From positions 1 through 64,000 of the forward strand of contig NZ_CP009433.1 of assembly GCF_000960995.1 (NCBI RefSeq): a stretch of DNA of 64,000 nt. Direction: 5' to 3'. The notes beneath the pieces were generated by a model. The model searched no databases. It worked only from the letters and a program-made list of their open reading frames with translations, and was not told the origin of the DNA. A program made the position numbers and the translations under genes. This stretch comes from Burkholderia glumae LMG 2196 = ATCC 33617 (lineage in GTDB: Bacteria; Pseudomonadota; Gammaproteobacteria; Burkholderiales; Burkholderiaceae). Positions 35,074-43,738 of this stretch are shown here, one piece after another (within the stretch, counting starts at the first letter, position 1; every line of letters begins with the position of its first letter).

Positions 35074-36378
35074 TTAGGCAGCGTTGGGAAATAGCGGCAT
35101 CCATTGGATTTGATGCCCAGTGACAGTTACTTCCCCCGCACACCAAAAAACCGGGAGCGACACTTTCGGCAACGAATGTGCAAACGTCATCGCGAAACCC
35201 ATATTGCTCGCACCGAGAGCTACTTGGTTAAGTTTGTCCTCGGTTATAACTTTTTCCTTGCGGGTCCAATAGCTCGACCACAGTGCCCGTCCAATTACCT
35301 CGCACACTGCCATTGCTTCGTTCGCACGGACACCCCAAACCTCAGTCTGGAAAACTCTCGGCTGAATGTCAGCGCGGCGCAAACCACCTCCTGTAAGGAG
35401 AGTTTTCTCGGCCAACCGCCGACGCCCCTCCTCACTGAGGACATCGATTTCCTCTTCGAGACATTTCAGGACCACGTTTGTGAGACCGAGCGCATCGAGT
35501 TCGCTGCGTAATACGGCAACACCGACATTGGTCGCGATCGCGAAGCGCAACTCGATCTGCATTCTCTTTAACGAGTCCGGATTCTTCAGGCTTGGAAATT
35601 TCTCGCTACCGGCATCAGCGCAGCCGAGAAAACTCTTGAAGATCCCAACCCATTCGGTTCCCGAAAACAAACCATCTTCATATACCACTATCTTGCCGCC
35701 AACGGGAGCCTCCCGCCTAACGACCTCGTTGAAATTCTCGACCGTGCCAGCATTTTTAAGCACCGCCTTTTTAATGAGGCCACTCAGCGCATCAGCACTC
35801 TTCCCGTTTTCGTAGCGCATAACGCAAATTATGCTATCCGAATGATCACCCTGAAACAACCTCACCAGCCGTTCACGGGCAATTAATTCAAAGGATCGCA
35901 CGAGTCCCTCACCGACCCATCGCGCATTACGTTTCGCCACTCGGTCGAATTGCCTAAGCCAGATGTCTAGCCGCTTCCCAGCCCAACCCTCGTGCTTAAC
36001 TTCATCAGCTTCTGGGAAGTCCCAGTCTTCGAGCAGCAGTTCCATTCGATGGAACCAGTCGGCACCAATCCGCCTCAATATCGGGCGCAGTTCGTTCTTC
36101 AAGAACACACTACGCTTTCCCGGTCGCGCCACAATCATTGGCTGAGGCAAGCCCGCCCGCTCGAACGAAATTTCTGGGCGCAAAAGGTACACATGACTTT
36201 CTTTTGCAGGGCGCAGCACATCCTTGAGTCGCGCACGAACCGCAAGGGGGTTGCGGCAGTCATCAAGCGTGACGATATGCAGATCACCTCGCACCCGCCA
36301 GTCACTTCCAACGATCGCGTCAAGACGCTGTTCGACCGCTGCGGTGTCCGCCGGCGAACCGACAAAAATGAACCGCAT
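35074..36378 (-). CDS. PRTase-CE-like phosphoribosyltransferase-fold protein
   Basis: This protein of about 434 residues has, in its middle, a phosphoribosyltransferase-type nucleotide loop: SDSIICVMRYENGKSA and later GGKIVVYEDGLFSGTEW, where a hydrophobic strand precedes D-G-x-x-S-G-T, the PRPP-loop position. This resembles the PRTase-CE group that comparative genomics links to conflict systems. ATG 36378 (MRFIFVGSP) starts 2 nt after the stop of the upstream gene (TAACAATG) and is preferred over an ATG at 36408 that would overlap it. The pairing with a LOTUS-like RNA-binding protein suggests a two-gene module acting on RNA or nucleotides; that is inference. Confidence 0.68.
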   Translation of the reverse strand: MRFIFVGSPADTAAVEQRLDAIVGSDWRVRGDLHIVTLDDCRNPLAVRARLKDVLRPAKESHVYLLRPEISFERAGLPQPMIVARPGKRSVFLKNELRPILRRIGADWFHRMELLLEDWDFPEADEVKHEGWAGKRLDIWLRQFDRVAKRNARWVGEGLVRSFELIARERLVRLFQGDHSDSIICVMRYENGKSADALSGLIKKAVLKNAGTVENFNEVVRREAPVGGKIVVYEDGLFSGTEWVGIFKSFLGCADAGSEKFPSLKNPDSLKRMQIELRFAIATNVGVAVLRSELDALGLTNVVLKCLEEEIDVLSEEGRRRLAEKTLLTGGGLRRADIQPRVFQTEVWGVRANEAMAVCEVIGRALWSSYWTRKEKVITEDKLNQVALGASNMGFAMTFAHSLPKVSLPVFWCAGEVTVTGHQIQWMPLFPNAA

Positions 36379-36380
36379 TG

Positions 36381-37238
36381 TTACCGGCTCACGAGAAGTG
36401 CGTCCCAAACATGGCCCAAAGGCAGATTGAGCTGCCGAATTTGCTCTGCAGACATCTCATCAATCGCCTTCTTTGCAATCTCGCGCAGCAACTTCTCGTC
36501 GGTGGGATACCGACTATCAACGCTCAGAACTGACTGCAGGTGAGTCCTAGTGTTTCTGTCAGAAAGGTGACCCCGGCCATTCGAAGCATTGAGGGTCGCC
36601 TCATGGTCGTCAATTTGCTGCGGCGTCAATCCTAGTCCGCCGAGACGCCTCCTGAACTCACTAAACACGTACTCAATCCGTTTGCGCTCAAGCTCCTTGC
36701 CAACGCGACTGTACCCGGATTTCCGAAGTAAGTTCAAGACTTCCGACCACGGTGTCTTGTCACTCGAAGATAGAATCTCGCTAAAGCGATCGCGCAGGTC
36801 GATTGGGATCTGCTCTGCCAAGGAGACAAGCAACGTCCTGTATTCTTCTTCTGCTATGCGCACCAACTCTCGCCCATCGTCAGGTGCTGCGCTTCCGTTT
36901 CGCACAACCCACAGACCATCGGGCCGGACAAAGATTCGCCCCTCTCGCTGTGGGTTGTTGAACAGAGACCAAAGCGTCCGGTCATCGCCAGTAAGGCGAG
37001 CCAAGCCTGGTTCGTCAGCGCGATGCATCCGGTAGATGTCATCGCCGCCTTGCTTCCCGACGTGGATCAAAACATCACTCAACTCGGACTCCACGAACTC
37101 TCGCAGAGAACCGTAGTCGTCTTTCAGACTCCAATCGGGCGCAGTTCGGCGAATGAAATAGCCGAGTTGACTTCCGAGGATCTCGGTTCGGCCACCGACG
37201 TGGCTCAGAATAGCGTCTTTAAGGTTGTCCGGAAGCAT
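36381..37238 (-). CDS. LOTUS/OST-HTH-like domain protein, partner of the PRTase-fold gene
   Basis: This 285-residue protein has N-terminal residues 1-75 (LKDAILSHVGG, GSQLGYFIRRTAPDW, YGSLREFVESEL, DDIYRMHR) that follow the helix-strand pattern of LOTUS/OST-HTH domains, known to bind RNA. The rest is helical and charged, with no family I recognise. Its stop is 2 nt from the start of the PRTase-fold gene, so the two are translated as a pair. A terminator-like hairpin lies just upstream of its ATG. The LOTUS assignment is by eye and should be treated as tentative. Confidence 0.6.
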   Translation of the reverse strand: MLPDNLKDAILSHVGGRTEILGSQLGYFIRRTAPDWSLKDDYGSLREFVESELSDVLIHVGKQGGDDIYRMHRADEPGLARLTGDDRTLWSLFNNPQREGRIFVRPDGLWVVRNGSAAPDDGRELVRIAEEEYRTLLVSLAEQIPIDLRDRFSEILSSSDKTPWSEVLNLLRKSGYSRVGKELERKRIEYVFSEFRRRLGGLGLTPQQIDDHEATLNASNGRGHLSDRNTRTHLQSVLSVDSRYPTDEKLLREIAKKAIDEMSAEQIRQLNLPLGHVWDALLVSR

Positions 37239-37254
37239 AGTGGCCGCGCATATG

Positions 37255-37282
37255 AAAAAGCCCCTTCTACGAAGGGGCTTTT
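37255..37282. terminator. Intrinsic terminator-like hairpin in the leader of the LOTUS-PRTase pair
   Basis: AAGCCCCTTC / GAAGGGGCTT form a stem of about nine base pairs with a short TAC/GTA loop, with five Ts on the minus strand and four on the plus strand. It could terminate either strand. On the minus strand the T-run ends only about 17 bases before ATG 37238, so it would lie inside the leader of the two-gene module. Confidence 0.75.
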
Positions 37283-37379
37283 GAGCTATCCAAGATGCCT
37301 AAGGATTGGTAGCCAGTATTCGAGAATCACGCACGGCAAGAACCTAGGAATTGCCTGTACGCCAGCGGACGTCTGGTGA

Positions 37380-37829
37380 GGGCCAATCCGCTCCTGCTTG
37401 AGGTGAGACATAACAGCCATCTACACCCGCCCTACAATTCGGTGCTCTGAAAGCCTGTCAGCAGTGGCACTCGAATCAAGCACAGGTTGATTCTAGCGCA
37501 AGTTTCCCTAGCGTGGAAGCCACGTGTCAAAAACGTACGCCGGTTGTCGCGTTGCCAGCGCTCGCTGGGGCCCTCCGCTGCCCCCCGTGCCCGCGCTGCT
37601 CCCGAGGAGGATCTATAGTACCGCCGAGGCACCAACATGATCCCCGTTTTCACCAACTTTCCTCTGTTCAGGCGCCCGCCGCATAAGCCCGGTACTTACA
37701 CCGAGCACCCGAGGGTGGAACCTTTAATTTGATTCGACCCTTAATTGAGGATCCGCTCCCCTTTAAGAGTGCTTCTGGCTAACAAGGTTTTCCGATCGGA
37801 ATCGGAAGATTTTTGTCAATTTCCATCCC
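37380..37829. other. Gene-free spacer between defence modules
   Basis: No reading frame here looks like a protein. The short minus-strand frame at 37432-37656 has low-complexity arginine/serine content and no ribosome site. It may hold the promoter of the LOTUS-PRTase pair further left, or decayed DNA. Confidence 0.5.
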
Positions 37830-38179
37830 CTACGCCGACTCACTATCATCTCCCACCAGCATTGACGTGACGCTTTTCAAATAGAATCCCGCCCTTCCCG
37901 AGTCATTGCGCCGGGTAAACTCCACGGGCTGGAGCACGCCAGCCGTGGTGGCCTGGATCTTCTCATTCTCGGCGACAATAATTTGCCCCGGTCCACTCCA
38001 GGTCGACAGCCACGCGTAAAATTTGTCCGTCAGTGTTTGGGTAGCCAGCGACCGATCCTCTCCGGAGTCCGGATCGGCGTACGCTTTCAGCGGCGAATCG
38101 ATCACGACCAGGCCTAAATGAGGATTTCCTTGCTCCAGCGCATACGCCATCAGACCGATGGTCAACGCAGTAAGAGGCC

Positions 38180-39602
38180 ATGTATGAACGCGTCCCTTTG
38201 CGCAAGTTTTCAGGTGTTCCGACTTCGACAGAATGGGTTGCAGCTATGTATTCGGCCTTGTTGCAGCCGACGTTCCGCTGCGGGCCCCTATGAAATCCGC
38301 TGACTCGCACCTCATTAGTTCAACGAGCTCGAAGCTCATGCCTCTTACCAGGTTTTGCGAGTCCCGGTCCGACCTGTCTTGTCATCTCACACGATTGCCA
38401 ACGCAACCTTTCGACGTTCACCCTGTGTTAAACGTTAATCTTACAAGCCGTGCGACCACGGTTATGCCGGCTTCACGCTCACGTGATCTTTCCTGTACGG
38501 CCTGTCATGGGCGAGCACCGTCCAGATCGTCCGCGCCATCTTGTTTGCCAACGCAACCACTACCACGTTCGATGGTCGCCGCTTCTTCATGCCCTCAACC
38601 CACGGACCAGGCTCCTTCGCATTCGTCAGTACAGATCGAGCGCCGTGGATCAGCAAAGTGCGCAGGTAGGTGTCGCCGCGCTTGCTGATCCCGTGGAGGC
38701 TCACCTTGCCGCCGGTGCCAGTCTGCTTCGGCACTAATCCGGCCCATGCCGCGAACTCGCGCCCAGACTTGAATGCTTTCGGATCACCCATCATCGCGAC
38801 TGCTGCCGTCGCCGTCAGCAGGCCAACGCCCGGAATCTCGATAACCGCCTGTACCGCCTTGTCGTCCTTCTTCCATTCGCGCAACCGCCGCTCGATCGTC
38901 GCGATTTCCTCATCCAGCTTATTGACCCGCGCCCACTGCTCGCGCAGTGTATCGATCAGCAGTTTCGGCAGCCGCGCTTCGGCACGCGCGAGGGCGTCCT
39001 GGACTGCTTTGATCATCGCGGTGCGGCCTTTACCCATCACCTCGCCGAACTCGGCCAACATCCCGCGCAAGCCGTTGATCTGCATCGTACGGAACTTCAC
39101 CAGTTGTTCCCGCTGACGATGCATCATCAGCACCGCCTGCTGCATTTCGCTTTTTACCGCCACCGCCTTCCGTGGCTGCTGGACTGCCAGCCAGATCGCT
39201 TGCGCGTCCATCGCATCGTTTTTGTTGCCAACGTTGAATGCCTTCACAAACTTCGCTGGCATCAACTTAACCTGATGTCCCATCTGCATCAGCTGTCTTG
39301 CCCAGTGATAGGCGCTACCGCACGCTTCCATCCCGATCATGCACGGCGCACGATTTGCGAAATATTCGAGAAACTGCGAGCGCTTGATCTGCTTGTTCAC
39401 GATTTCGCCGGTTTCCGGGGCGACGTAGTGCACTTGAAAGACACTTTTTGCAATGTCGATTCCAACAGGCGTAGCATTCATTTCGGATCCTCCGGTTGCC
39501 GGGAAATGCGTGCATTTTCCACCTGGGCACATCGATGCCGTTGGCCCGCGGGATCCACCTTCCTTTGCGCTACATTCAGGGGTGGGACGCGTTCATATCA
39601 TT
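38180..39602 (-). mobile_element. IS1111-type IS110-family element, copy 2
   Basis: Ends are ATGAACGCGTCCC and its inverse. It is inserted six bases from the end of the IS5 terminal repeat. It differs from copy 1 at many positions in the transposase gene, so the two are not a very recent duplication. Confidence 0.85.
38462..39481 (-). CDS. IS110/IS1111-family transposase (copy 2)
   Basis: This 339-residue DEDD transposase has GIDIAKSVFQVHY, KNDAMDAQAIW, IEIPGVGLLTATAAV and GDTYLRTLLIHGARS. ATG 39481 has GGAGG upstream and matches the GTG start of copy 1. It appears intact and could still be mobile. Confidence 0.92.
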   Translation of the reverse strand: MNATPVGIDIAKSVFQVHYVAPETGEIVNKQIKRSQFLEYFANRAPCMIGMEACGSAYHWARQLMQMGHQVKLMPAKFVKAFNVGNKNDAMDAQAIWLAVQQPRKAVAVKSEMQQAVLMMHRQREQLVKFRTMQINGLRGMLAEFGEVMGKGRTAMIKAVQDALARAEARLPKLLIDTLREQWARVNKLDEEIATIERRLREWKKDDKAVQAVIEIPGVGLLTATAAVAMMGDPKAFKSGREFAAWAGLVPKQTGTGGKVSLHGISKRGDTYLRTLLIHGARSVLTNAKEPGPWVEGMKKRRPSNVVVVALANKMARTIWTVLAHDRPYRKDHVSVKPA

Positions 39603-39605
39603 AGT

Positions 39606-40423
39606 TCAAAAACCCTGCTCAGCTCGTCTGAAGATGTTCCAACAGATGAGCGAGCAGCCAAGTTTGAGGAATGCTTCGTGAATGTAGGCACGTCGCTCGA
39701 AGCGAGTGCGTAGGCGACGGAAATTGTGGAGCCAGGAATGCGTACGTTCGACCACCCAACGATACTTGCCCAGACCACTGCCATGCTCGGTCCGGCGCTT
39801 GGCGATCACCGGCTTGATACCGCGTTCGCGCAACGCGCGACGATGTCGGGTGGAATCGTAGCCGCGATCGGCGTAGACGACGCCGGGCTTCTGAAGCGGT
39901 CGGCCACGAACGCCGCGAATGGGTGGAATCGCATCAACGAGCGGCAGCAACTGCGTGACGTCGTTGGTGTTCGCGCCAGTCAGGATCGCAACGAGAGGAA
40001 CGCCGTTGGCGTCTACGAGGACGTGGTGCTTGGAACCGGGTCGCGCGCGATCGGTGGGGTTCGGGCCAGTTTTTCGCCCGCCCCAACGGCGCGCACGGAC
40101 GACGAATCGACCGCAGCGTATGACAGATCGATTTGGCCGGCCGCACGCAACTTGTCGAGTAGCAACTCGTGCAGTTGGTCCCATACACCAGCCTTTTGCC
40201 AGTCGCTCAATCGCCGCCAGCATGTGGCGCCCGAGCCAAAGCCCAGACGAGTCGGCAAGTGGTTCCAACGAATTCCCGTTTTGAACACGAACAGGATGCC
40301 GTTGAGAGCCGCACGGTCGGACACGCGCGGGCGACCAGGATCGCTCTTCGCTCGAAGCTTCGCAGGTGGCAGCAATGGTTCGATCAGTATCCACAGTTCG
40401 TCGTCAATGATTGGCGCTTCCAT
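39606..40423 (-). CDS. IS5-family transposase in two frames (copy A)
   Basis: The first frame from ATG 40423 (MEAPIIDDELW) carries the N-terminal DUF4096-type domain and first catalytic Asp (AAVDSSSVRA). The second, in the -1 frame, carries KHHVLVDANGV, YADRGYDS (Asp) and VVERTHSW (Glu) and ends at 39606. The shift falls at GAAAAAC in both copies, so programmed -1 frameshifting is more likely than mutation. About 270 residues after shifting. Confidence 0.88.
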
Positions 40424-42052
40424 CCTTGGACTTCCGTTGTTCTGATGCCCAAGGTTAACAGCTTGCCGAGGAAGTAAACAGCCCCTCTCGGGAGTTTTTG
40501 AACTGGCCTCTAAGGAAAATGCCTCGCTTGCCAGCACCATAGCTCAGTCGAGGGCGATCATTGATGACGAGGTCGCACTCCCCTGTATCCAGCGTCACTT
40601 GGTGAACGTCATCGAACCCCCAGTCGACGAGCATCGACTTTACAACGCCGGCTACGGCCTTTGCCGGCTCGCCGGCCTCTCGAGTGATCGGGGCCGCCCG
40701 GGAAACGCGCAGTTTCTTCAATCGCTCGATTTCGGCTTCAAGTCGCTCCTTTTCATCGAAGGCACCCAACTGCGCGGCCAGCTCACTGCGGCGCACGGCG
40801 AGCTCCTTCGGATCGGCCTGGAATTCCACGCGCGTGCCGCTAATCCGTCTTGCCTCTTCCTTCTCAAGCTCGCGAAGCCGCCCCCTGATCAGGTTTGCCT
40901 GCTCGGTTGCATCCGCGAAACGTCGTTGCTCGATCGCGATCGAATGCAACAAACCCGCGCGAAGTCCGGCGATTTTCTGAGACTCTGCTGCGACCGCCTT
41001 CCGGTAGCTGCCCGGTGCCCGCTTCCCAAGATCGGTGGGTGCGACATGAAGCTCGATCGGCGTGGAGCAAAGCGGACAAGGCACAGCGTCAAGCGCAGCA
41101 AAGTGGGCAACGCCCTCGTCGAGCGCGCCGAGGCGTTCGAGGTCGCTCACATACTTCTGATCAAGCAGCTCGAACCGGTCAAGCATCGCCTGGGAATGGT
41201 TTGCTCGCGTGGCATGCTTGCGTAATGCATCAGTTGATTCGACGATCTGGCCGCGAACGCCACGCAACTGCGCGGCGCGCGCGTCGTATTGTCGGCTGAG
41301 CTCCGACAGCGCCTCGTCCACCCGTTCGATCGCGCCCTCGACATTGACACGCGTGGCGTCGAGGTCGATGCCTGTCATGACCCGACTGAGCGCATCTTGG
41401 GCGGAGGTAAGCTGCCCGAAAAGACGGTCCTTTTCTGCCTGGGACTTGGCGAGCGCAACAGCCGAATCGTCATCTCCAGTCAGAAAAAGGTGGAACGCGG
41501 CCATGCGCTGCGGGCGCTCGCTGTGGCTGGCTCCGCTTGTCGGGTCTTCACTGATCACCGTCGGCTGGGAGAGCATGAACCAGTGCCGAATGTCCGAACC
41601 CGTGACAGGTCCCCGTTTGCTTTTCGATCTCAAGATCTGCTTTCCCGCTGCCCCCGACAATTCAACAACGAGTTGCGACAGGTCAACCTCGACAGGCGTC
41701 ATGCCTTCAGGAGCATCCATCAGTGCCTGCTTGTCTCCTGCTGATTGAGCGTCTGCGGAAGCACCGCTCGCCCCTTCCATCGCACGCGCGCTACGGAAGA
41801 TATGGGCCCCTCCGCCGCGCAGCGCGCGCCGCACGATGTAGGTGTCGGTGCCGTAAGAGAACTCAAGTTCCAGCAACTCGTAGCCATCGTCTTCGGGCAC
41901 CTTCTTCGGTGTCTTTTCACCTCCGAGCAGGTACCACAGGCAGTCACGGATGTATGACTTACCGGTATCACTCGGACCGCGAATAAGGCAGTGCAGAGGC
42001 GCAAACTCAATCCCGGCGGCAGGCCGGTCAGGTCCTGATGCCGCCAGCCATA

Positions 42053-42565
42053 TCAATCGAATCGCCACTGCCCGCTCCGTTCAAGTGTGAATCCTTCAAG
42101 CTCCGCGCCCCAGCGATGGCCCTGCTCGGTGAATTCCCGGGTCAGCGCATCCGTACCGGTTTGGCCAAAGCGCCTGGCCGCCCATTCGCAACGTTGGTGA
42201 AGGCGCATGAAATACGGTGCCGTGACGGAGCCTACGAGTGACAGGGCCGTTGGGCCGGCGATATATGTGATCCCTTCTTCGTCCATCCGCGCAGTGACGA
42301 GCCCGCGAGTGCTCATCAGATGCAACCCCTGTTCGATGAGCGTGCGTCGGCTCAACAATTCGCTGCCGCGGTAGGGAACCGGAGTATGCAGGCTTTCCGG
42401 TCCGCCCAGGTCCCCCGAATACACCACGGCATAGTCGAGCAGGATGAGTTTCTGCAGATCCACGCCCGCCGGGCGTAAGGCGCTGAGCAGATAGACCATG
42501 CGAAAGCCAAGCTCAAACGGCGAGTTGAATACACGCGTCACGTCTGCACGCGTCATTTGATCCAC
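42053..42565 (-). CDS. ABC-3C system middle component
   Basis: This 170-residue protein (FNSPFELGFRMVYLLSALRP, LILLDYAVVYSGDLGGPESLHTP, SRRTLIEQGLHLMSTRGLV) matches the small winged-helix-like middle components of ABC-three-component systems. It overlaps the nuclease gene upstream by 13 nt and the ATPase gene downstream by 16 nt, giving the expected gene order effector-middle-ATPase. The middle component is thought to bridge ATPase and effector. Confidence 0.78.
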   Translation of the reverse strand: MDQMTRADVTRVFNSPFELGFRMVYLLSALRPAGVDLQKLILLDYAVVYSGDLGGPESLHTPVPYRGSELLSRRTLIEQGLHLMSTRGLVTARMDEEGITYIAGPTALSLVGSVTAPYFMRLHQRCEWAARRFGQTGTDALTREFTEQGHRWGAELEGFTLERSGQWRFD

Positions 42566-43599
42566 CTCAGTTTCTTTTCGTTCACCAGATGATGGCAGGT
42601 GCCGGGAAGATCTCCGCCGCGCAACCGTCCGTGCAATGCACTATCCGTCAGCGTGAGGGACGAGGCACGATTCACCGCCGCGTCCAGCCGGTCCAGACCG
42701 ACGCTATGCCGCGGACTAGATACGGCGGTGCGAACGCCCTTCAGCACCATGTCAAGCAACTTCGCGAACTCGTCGTGTTCAAACAGGTCTCGACTGAACC
42801 GCTTCAGGCCTTCTGCACAATAAAACTCCACTCGGCAGTCGGTGAAATGATCGGCATACGCTGTCCGCATAACCTCTTCTACCGTGCGAGCAGCACTACC
42901 CTGTTCCGAGTACACCGCAACAAGCTCCTCGACATAGATCAGTTCGTCCTCGGTCGGCAACACCGGCATCGTAGGGTCGTCCCCGCGTTCGGCCTCGATA
43001 TGAAAGATCCTGCAGTGGGTGACATGATCGATCGCGTGCCACGCCAGCAGGTCCCGCAGCAGACATTCCTCGATCCGCGCGAAATCGAATGCGTCGATAA
43101 CCGCCCGAACCCCAGGGGTCAGACCGCTCACCAAATTTTTCATGCCTGTCTTGCCAGCCGCCCAGTCGGTCAGAAACCGCTGCTTGAGCTTCGCCGGGCT
43201 GGCTATCAGATCGTGCAGGTCGGGACCGGCATTCTGAGGAGAACACACAAAGTACCGGCGCGGCGGCGGGTAGGTACCTGCCGCGAGATGACGAAAGAAT
43301 TTGGCAAGTTCCGGGAAGAACTCGCCAGGGGTAAGCGGCGCCTTGTAGTGCTTAGCCTGAAAAAGGTCCCACTGATCTGCGGTCAGTGCACCCGTAAGTC
43401 GCGCCTCGACGTCCCGGCCTGCGTCGCCTGGTCCGCCGAAGCGCTTGACCTGATGATACTTGTGGCCATTGACCTCCCACTGCAACGCACTGCGCTCGAT
43501 GAATTCCTCCCACTCGTCCGGTTTGAAATGACGAACCATCAGGGAAGGCGGCAATGCCCCGGCTTTGATGACGAGCTGGTTCGGGCGGAGCGTCGACAT
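42553..43599 (-). CDS. ABC-3C effector with restriction-endonuclease-type N-terminus
   Basis: From ATG 43599 (MSTLRPNQL) this protein is about 348 residues. The N-terminal domain has EWEEFIERSALQW, GGPGDAGRDVE and DLFQAKHYKAPL, the D-x(n)-E...Q-x-K nuclease pattern. The C-terminal segment (EDELIYVEELVAVYSEQG, DHFTDCRVEFYCAEGLKRF) fits the conserved C-terminal domain of ABC-3C effectors. An upstream ATG at 43707 would add 36 residues of poor quality. The nuclease gene itself is intact, but its ATPase partner is broken. Confidence 0.78.
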   Translation of the reverse strand: MSTLRPNQLVIKAGALPPSLMVRHFKPDEWEEFIERSALQWEVNGHKYHQVKRFGGPGDAGRDVEARLTGALTADQWDLFQAKHYKAPLTPGEFFPELAKFFRHLAAGTYPPPRRYFVCSPQNAGPDLHDLIASPAKLKQRFLTDWAAGKTGMKNLVSGLTPGVRAVIDAFDFARIEECLLRDLLAWHAIDHVTHCRIFHIEAERGDDPTMPVLPTEDELIYVEELVAVYSEQGSAARTVEEVMRTAYADHFTDCRVEFYCAEGLKRFSRDLFEHDEFAKLLDMVLKGVRTAVSSPRHSVGLDRLDAAVNRASSLTLTDSALHGRLRGGDLPGTCHHLVNEKKLRWIK

Positions 43600-43738
43600 G
43601 TGGTCGCAGAAAAAACCTGAGTGCTGAATTATCGCTGTCACGAAGGGGTTGCGGCACACGCGATGCACATTTTCATGCCGACCCCGCACGCCTGCACCCC
43701 GGTTCAACTACCTAGGCGAGCAGGGCACGGCCGGATTT

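Larger units (their letters stand above)
38174..40510 (-). mobile_element. IS5-family element (copy A), with its end split by IS1111
   Basis: One end is GAGGCCAGTTCAAAAACTCCC (inverse, ending at 40510). The other end is broken: AGTTCAAAAACC at 39603 and the missing GAGGCC at 38174-38179, on the far side of IS1111. The outer flanks carry the 3-bp duplication TTA. The transposase frame pair (ATG 40423 to 40013, and a second frame to 39606) is the same as in copy B at 62711-63624. Confidence 0.87.
37830..42068 (-). pseudogene. Rad50/SMC-like ABC ATPase of an ABC-3C system, split by IS5 and IS1111
   Basis: The N-terminal part (42068 to 40511) has Walker A GPSDTGKSY near residue 31, long coiled coils and a Rad50-type zinc-hook motif CPLC near the middle. 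The C-terminal part (38170 to 37830) continues with TIGLMAYALEQGNPHLGLVVIDSPL, containing the Walker B strand. IS5 entered at TTA and IS1111 later entered the IS5 end. Removing both and one TTA gives an uninterrupted KRGIFLTALTIGLMAY. The original length would be about 620 residues. The start overlaps the middle-component gene by 16 nt. ABC-three-component systems are known from comparative genomics as conflict systems; this one is probably inactive. Confidence 0.85.

Noticed and set aside
37432..37656. 74-codon minus-strand frame in the spacer
   Set aside because: Low complexity, no ribosome site, no neighbour linkage.
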